Assembly (NCBI GenBank): GCA_028565635.1
Contig: JAOXYB010026246.1
Location: 1-13,399 of the forward strand
Direction: 5' to 3'
Length of the DNA stretch: 13,399 nt
DNA from: Phoronis ovalis
Lineage: Eukaryota > Phoronida > Phoronidae
Shown here: positions 8,620-13,399 of the stretch, piece by piece
Numbering within the stretch: position 1 is the stretch's first letter
Layout: every line of letters begins with the position of its first letter
Notes under the pieces: generated by a model
The model's database searches: none
The model's input: the letters and a program-made list of their open reading frames with translations, nothing else
What the model was told of the DNA's origin: nothing
Made by a program: the position numbers and the translations under genes

Positions 8620-8825
8620 GCTAGAGTATCCTGTACAGAAGCATGTACCGGCTTATAAAATTACATATAATATCACTGTCACACGGAATTAATTCGTATC
8701 TAACCTCTACTGGGAATAGCAAAACAAAAGCTGTACAAGTGTGGGGAAAAGCTAAATTGTAGAAATTGTTTGCATGACGAATAGGAAAAACCAGCAAAAA
8801 AACCCAAACTTGTTTATATTCTTAG
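8616..8825 (+). other. Retained intron signals of copy C and polyadenylation signal
   Basis: A donor AT|GTAAGC overlaps the stop codon of copy C, and an acceptor ending TATTCTTAG closes at 8825, giving a 210-base intron almost the same length as gene D's. AATAAA follows at 8902-8907. If this donor were used, the stop would be split off and the frame would continue into the next exon, unlike in A, B and D. Confidence 0.4.
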
Positions 8826-8911
8826 AAATTCTACTAGAAAGATCTGGAAATGCTGATAGTCACAGTTTGTGAAATTTCCATTCCTATGACACGGTAAGCT
8901 AAATAAAAACT

Positions 8912-8938
8912 GGGATTTTCCGACACCTTTGTATAATA
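8912..8938 (+). promoter_or_regulatory. Candidate promoter of gene D: kB site and TATA-like box
   Basis: GGGATTTTCC at 8912-8921 matches the NF-kB/Rel consensus exactly. TATAATA follows at 8932-8938, and gene D's ATG is 149 bases further on. The kB site begins only five bases after copy C's AATAAA, so the spacer between the two copies would be very small. The motifs are seen; their use is inferred. Confidence 0.4.
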
Positions 8939-9086
8939 GGCGAGCAGTTTCATAGGGTTTTTAAAACAAACATTTTGAAGACACACAACCAGACAGCCAA
9001 ATAACACTACCAGCTCAGAGGAAGTGATAAGAATATTTTGAATTAACCATCTACACAATTAAAAATATTTGGTAAAATCTTTAAAG

Positions 9087-9479
9087 ATGACCAGTGTTCC
9101 GAAAGCACCTCGTCCAGACGATTTTGATTATGAAGACGGTGAAAATTGGCCACCTTTGGAATCGCGCACTTTTCAACCCGATGCTGAGGAACACAAATAT
9201 AATCCATTAGAGCCGTGCTACTGGATACAAAGCGGACCCGATATAAAGCACCTTCAAAAGATACAAGCTGACGGAAATAGGAAAGACGCGGTAGCCCTAC
9301 CAACTGTAGAAGTCTACACACTGACTCGACAATGTAACTGTGGAAACTACCCACCTGGTGAACCGGAAAAGCACTACTCACGTACTTGTGGTCGCATAAT
9401 TGGCGAGTACAAACTCGAAAAAATGTTCTTAATTCGAAATTGCAACTGCAGTAAACCAGATGGAAAACTTGTCAGTTAG
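9087..9479 (+). CDS. Gene D: small Cys/His-rich protein, tandem family, function unknown
   Basis: This 130-residue protein starts with a KAPRPD segment (residues 6-11) shared with gene A and a long acidic, aromatic-containing tail to residue 43. The core follows: C44-Y-W46, G50-P51, a 24-residue loop, VYTLTRQC (76-83) with Tyr in place of the usual Trp, C83-x-C85-G86, H96-x4-C101 and L115-I-R-N-C119-x-C121, then KPDG and a short end. No signal peptide or membrane helix is visible. The ATG at 9087 has A at -3 and aligns with gene A's start; an in-frame TTG at 9069 is not a credible animal start. The family is unrecognised. The conserved Cys/His set suggests metal binding. Confidence 0.8.
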   Translation: MTSVPKAPRPDDFDYEDGENWPPLESRTFQPDAEEHKYNPLEPCYWIQSGPDIKHLQKIQADGNRKDAVALPTVEVYTLTRQCNCGNYPPGEPEKHYSRTCGRIIGEYKLEKMFLIRNCNCSKPDGKLVS

Positions 9480-9487
9480 TCACCACG

Positions 9488-9699
9488 GTAAGGGAATCTT
9501 GAAACAGCTGTGTCGAGCAGAGTGTCCATTCATTACAGTACAATTAATTTACTGCAAATTAACTATTATATGTACAGTAATAATATGCGCTAAGCCCTTG
9601 AATTACAAGTACAATTGTCAAGTGCATTACTATACACCAAACTACAGAGCATATAATACAATAAACATCCAAGAGAAATAAGTATATGTTTTGTTTCAG
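9488..9699 (+). other. Inferred 3'-UTR intron of gene D and terminal exon signals
   Basis: The donor ACG|GTAAGG starts eight bases after gene D's TAG. The acceptor ending TTTTGTTTCAG closes at 9699, giving a 212-base intron. AATAAA at 9751-9756, with another at 9829-9834, would end the transcript soon after. An open frame across 9460-9681 lies inside this intron and is not a gene. Confidence 0.55.
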
Positions 9700-10592
9700 A
9701 GATCCAAGATTTTAATACTGGTTTTTCGCCTAACAATTTCCACACTTTAAAATAAACAATGCATTTTTTCTGTATTCTCAGATATTTACATCAGGATCTT
9801 TAGTAAATATTGTTTGTAACCGCTGTGAAATAAATTAATATATCTTGTTAGTTTTCAGGTAGCACAGTATTCAATTTTTTATTGAAGTTCTACTATTAAG
9901 GCACTACGGTTTTAAAAGAAATTTTAAACTATCGTTTTTATATAGAATACGATATAGTGACCTGAGTTTAATAATTAATTTACACCTCATGGCGCTTGGT
10001 TTTTCTCATCGTTTACATGACTGGCAGACTTGTTTCCTACAGTCGCTTAAACACGTATCACACGATACGTAAAAGGGGTAAAATAATATAATACCGAACC
10101 CGTAGCAAAAAAATTAATAATATATCTTATTTCTTGTATAAAAGAAGACGTGGCCATATAACAACGTACACATGTCTGAAGCCCATGCCTTTGTTTTTAC
10201 AGTTGGTAAGCAGACAGGATAAGACAAGTATTCCCAAGAGAAAAAAGAAGAGAAAACCTGGATGTGGAAACTTAACGTATATTTAACGTACATGTAGAAC
10301 TTTAGCAAAAAGCTTGAATTTAACTGTTCAGAATTGAGAAAAAACAAGCACATTATCTGTTTTTTTAGCAAGGAGTTAGTTTACCTGAAGTAGTATTTAA
10401 TTTATTAATGCTCTTTCACTATTAAATATTGTTTTCTAAGCAAATGGTTATGTTATTAATTTACTGCTGTGTGAAGTAGTGTAATTAAGTTTATAAATGA
10501 AATAAATAGTAATACAGTGCACACTCAGTCTATGTTTCCCATAATCCTTTGCAGTTTAGCAAACAGTTGAACATCGAAACTAACTATTCAAC

Positions 10593-10608
10593 AGCGACAC
10601 CTTGTGGC
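10593..10608 (-). promoter_or_regulatory. CTCF-like motif
   Basis: AGCGACACCTTGTGGC matches the complement of the animal CTCF core consensus (CCASYAGRKGGCRSY) at about 13 of 15 positions by eye. The GCGACACCT part also recurs, in the opposite orientation, at 4355 and 5143. CTCF binding could mark a domain boundary downstream of the gene cluster. This is motif resemblance only. Confidence 0.25.
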
Positions 10609-10937
10609 AAAATTCTGTATTGTCAGCGTTACAGGAACTACTTGTGGAATTACCGATGTTTAATTGGCACATATTGCGCGTACCTGAAACAACAGCCAAA
10701 GCATTGGGGACAAAATTAACTGTCTCACATTAAGTCCACATCGTAGTGGACCGATATTGCTGAATGAAATGCAATACCGATTTGGTAAATGTTAAAGTGT
10801 TAGTGCCAATCAAATACACTTAGACACAGATTAGACACCGTGGATTAGAAGATATCCTGTGCAGTCTAATCAAAACCAGTAGTTACTTTTCGCTCCAGTT
10901 ACTTATCTACTATCATTTCTCCTCTTAAGAATCTGAC

Positions 10938-11077
10938 TTTTCTTTTCCGGTTAATTCTCTTCAAATCGCCATGATCACCAACATAAGTAAAGGAAGCGAA
11001 AATTAACTGATTTTAATTAAAATGCCTGTTCATGATGGCGATTTCAAAATGACAGACAATGAACGGGAAAGGAAATG
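10938..11077. repeat. Imperfect inverted repeat
   Basis: Bases 10938-10976 and 11031-11077 are related in inverted orientation. They share AAATCGCCAT and a TTTCYTTTCC block, with a few mismatches and a small gap. The 54-base spacer is AT-rich. It may be a small miniature element or a hairpin. Confidence 0.45.
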
Positions 11078-13247
11078 AAAACTAACTATCGTATATCCCA
11101 CTTTCCCGTGTCACACCCTGAAATCTGTATGTTATTTTTAACGTTTTATCAGCGTGAGTGATATACTACCTAACAGGATTTCAAATATCAGAATTCTTGA
11201 ATGTCCTGTTTTTTTAAGAAAAGTTCATGTTCTGCAAATCCTCATTGTAAGTTTCCTATAGCATTTGCTTAAATAACACTTTCATCCCAGGATTTAGTTA
11301 TAAAAAATCATCTGATAAAAGTAAGCAGAATAACAGGAGATTCGATTTGTGCAACCAGAATCCAAGGCAGGATTTTGAACAACACCTTTCTGGCAGCTTT
11401 TGCACAATACATGTTTTTCTTTGTTAGTACAACATCCTATATAGATGTCATCACGACAGGTATTATTAAACCTATTGGAAAGAAAAAGATGTGAAGCATA
11501 AATATTTACAGTTCTAGATGATGAATTGTGAAAAGTTCTACATGTTCATCTTCTTAGTTAATAGACAACAATCACCAATATGTATAAACAAAACCGTCAA
11601 GGATATACATGTAAAATAAAAAACGTTGCCTTCACTGTTTTGCACGGCCAATTCTTTATAATAAAACAAAATCAGAGTAAAACTTTTTGCAGAGCGTATT
11701 ATCACAAAAAATCATCGGAGTAATAATTTTTTGAATTCAAATAACCCTTTGTACATATTACGTACACTATGACCGGAAATATATGCGCCAAGTTTTAAAT
11801 ACGTTTTACTCGAGGAATTTTAGAAAACGAAATATAAAAATAATTGTAATGGTGTCGTCTTTACATTACTAAGCTTATCTGCTTTATGTATGTCACTTTT
11901 TAATTTTACGGTTCTATTCTTTACCCATCCCGATATCAAATGGTAATGATATTTCAATGTTTTGGAATATTGAAAAAAGGTGTCTGCCCATTTATAGTTT
12001 TGTAGTCTTAAGTTGAGTTTAAAATTTTGACATTTTAGTTGTGAATATTTTTTTGACGAAATATACTTTTTTTAATTTAATGTTATGAAGGTACATGTAA
12101 ATATCACACATTTTTGGTGATTAGAAGAAAATTTAGAAAACAAATGGAAAGTATTATTTTTTTTTAATATATTCACTTTCAGATACATGCTAACCTCGAT
12201 TCAAGTGTATCGCTGGCTGCTGGCAAAATTTATTATAAATTTCACGGTCCATTAATTTTTGCCTTCATTTGTCCATAAATCAACAAGTTTTTAATTATCA
12301 CTCACAAATTGAAAAGTAATAAAAATTACAAACAATATTAGCAATGTCAAGATTTAATTTTGGTCAAATGTTTCAGGCACTTTTTAAACATTCAAGCATA
12401 ATACGTACATAACAACTTGCTATACAGAAATGTATAATTTATTACTATTAAATTAACTAGTGTAGAGGTGGCTCTTAGATAAAACTTACTCATATCGTGG
12501 TTCTAGCTTTAATTTTTGAAGACTTAGCCTTTATCGAAATTAACTTCACTATTACAGCTGCTAAAGTATAGTTATTCACGGTGCTAAACAGGAAATAACA
12601 CTACATTATTTTGATTTTTCACGTTAGGATATAGAAACAATTATGAGATTTTTTTTAACTGCTTCTATGAACAGCTTCGGTCTATTCGTTGCATGATCAG
12701 ATGTTTACAGATTTCTATCAATATTACTCTTTTATTTATTATTATTATTTGTTTGGCTCTTACTATGAACTAGTCTCAAATAAAACTGATTAAAATAAAA
12801 CTGTTGAGTTTTTTTGCTTGATGCAACATTTTTATTCACATGTTGATGCCTGGAATCTATGTTAACTTTTCTGTTATCTCAGTCTCCATCTTCATCCCCA
12901 ATGCTTCCTTTCACGATGGATTTTTTTGTTAAAGATTCATCTGAAGATCAGTCATTAAGATTTGGAACATATATTGATATTACTGGAAGTTAGTGGAACC
13001 AAACCTGTTTCGGCTAAATGACATTATGAAATAAAATAATAGTAAATAACGACACTTTACATATTACTGAATAAAAACGCCTCAGTCCGATTAGAAGATG
13101 TTTCAAATCATATTACATTCAATTCTTACAGGTTTACGTTCTACACCTAGTTTCTTTCAGCAAAATACCAAATACAAAATGTTTTACCGCAAATTTCCGG
13201 GTTAATGCATTTAATATACTAATAAAGCTCTATACATTTTCGGGTAA

Positions 13248-13399
13248 AAACCTTACTTTGGCAAATGCTATTTCTTAATGACAGCAAGGAACAGCATTTG
13301 CTCACTCTGACTCATGATCGAGAAGTGGACATTGGATATAAGGTGCAAATGCAGTAAACAGTTTCATGAAACAAAAGAAAAACATTATAACGATATCAG
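13248..13399 (+). pseudogene. Copy E: partial member of the Cys/His-rich family with an in-frame stop, cut by window end
   Basis: One frame reads Y-F-G-K-C-Y-F near 13254-13274, comparable to gene B's Y-G-K-K-C-L-W. After a gap it continues with K-W-T-L-x-I-R-C-K-C from 13323 and F-H-E-x-K-E-K-H-Y up to the window edge, matching gene B's FHEKEKEKHY closely. A TGA at 13308-13310 interrupts the frame between the two parts, the G-P pair is missing, and a TAA lies just upstream at 13245. The glycine after CxC is replaced by Ser. This looks like a decaying copy. A short product from the ATG at 13314, or a sequencing error at the TGA, cannot be excluded. The H-x4-C and C-terminal CxC parts lie beyond the window. 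Confidence 0.65.

Larger units (their letters stand above)
9850..13247. other. Long non-coding stretch between copies D and E
   Basis: I see no gene, no further family remnant and no RNA gene in these 3.4 kb. The sequence is AT-rich with short homopolymer runs and a small TTA microsatellite near 12735-12750. Two items are listed separately: a CTCF-like motif near 10600 and an inverted repeat near 11000. Confidence 0.45.

Noticed and set aside
9043-9381. Minus-strand open frame opposite gene D
   Set aside because: Antisense shadow; no independent conservation or domain.
9460-9681. Open frame of 73 codons overlapping the end of gene D
   Set aside because: Lies mostly in the inferred 3'-UTR intron, in another frame, without recognisable features.
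1-13399. tRNA, rRNA, CRISPR array, reverse transcriptase or transposase genes
   Set aside because: Looked for T-loop-like sequences, regularly spaced repeats and polymerase or transposase motifs in the frames; none was found.

Overview
The window looks like AT-rich animal nuclear DNA. There are no operons or Shine-Dalgarno-spaced genes; instead there are compact coding exons with eukaryotic splice and polyadenylation signals, long non-coding stretches, and several inverted-repeat elements of DNA-transposon type. An invertebrate, perhaps a lophotrochozoan such as a bivalve mollusc, is my best guess from base composition and repeat style. No marker gene settles it.

The main content is a head-to-tail family of small Cys/His-rich proteins on the + strand, which I do not recognise. 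Three copies are intact: gene A at 5978-6289 (103 aa), gene B at 7500-7895 (131 aa) and gene D at 9087-9479 (130 aa). One copy, C, at about 8363-8619 carries a frameshift. A fifth, E, at 13248-13399 has an in-frame TGA and runs off the window. The shared core reads C-[YL]-W-x3-G-P, a variable loop, [VY]-[WY]-T-L-x-R-x-C-x-C-G, H-x4-C, and L-I-R-x-C-x-C. No signal peptide or membrane segment is visible, so an intracellular, possibly zinc-binding, protein is the simplest reading.

Copies A to D also share gene structure. Each has a strong 5' splice donor at or within about 35 bases after the stop codon, and a pyrimidine-rich acceptor 150-260 bases later. This suggests an ancestral 3'-UTR intron copied along with the genes. 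Two of the intact genes are preceded by perfect NF-kB/Rel-type motifs followed by TATA-like sequences. Gene A also has a perfect CRE/ATF palindrome and a cluster of weaker kB-like sites. Together these raise the possibility of stress- or immunity-responsive expression, which is an inference.

Bases 1-5400 hold no convincing gene. They contain a short inverted/direct repeat cluster (1-210), a foldback-like repeat (988-1805), a 1.1 kb element with roughly 90% identical terminal inverted repeats (2862-3978) enclosing a cluster of GTCC-TA-GGAC palindromes, and a palindrome-rich AT-rich stretch (4080-5250). Bases 9800-13240 are almost featureless apart from one inverted repeat near 11000 and a CTCF-like motif near 10600.
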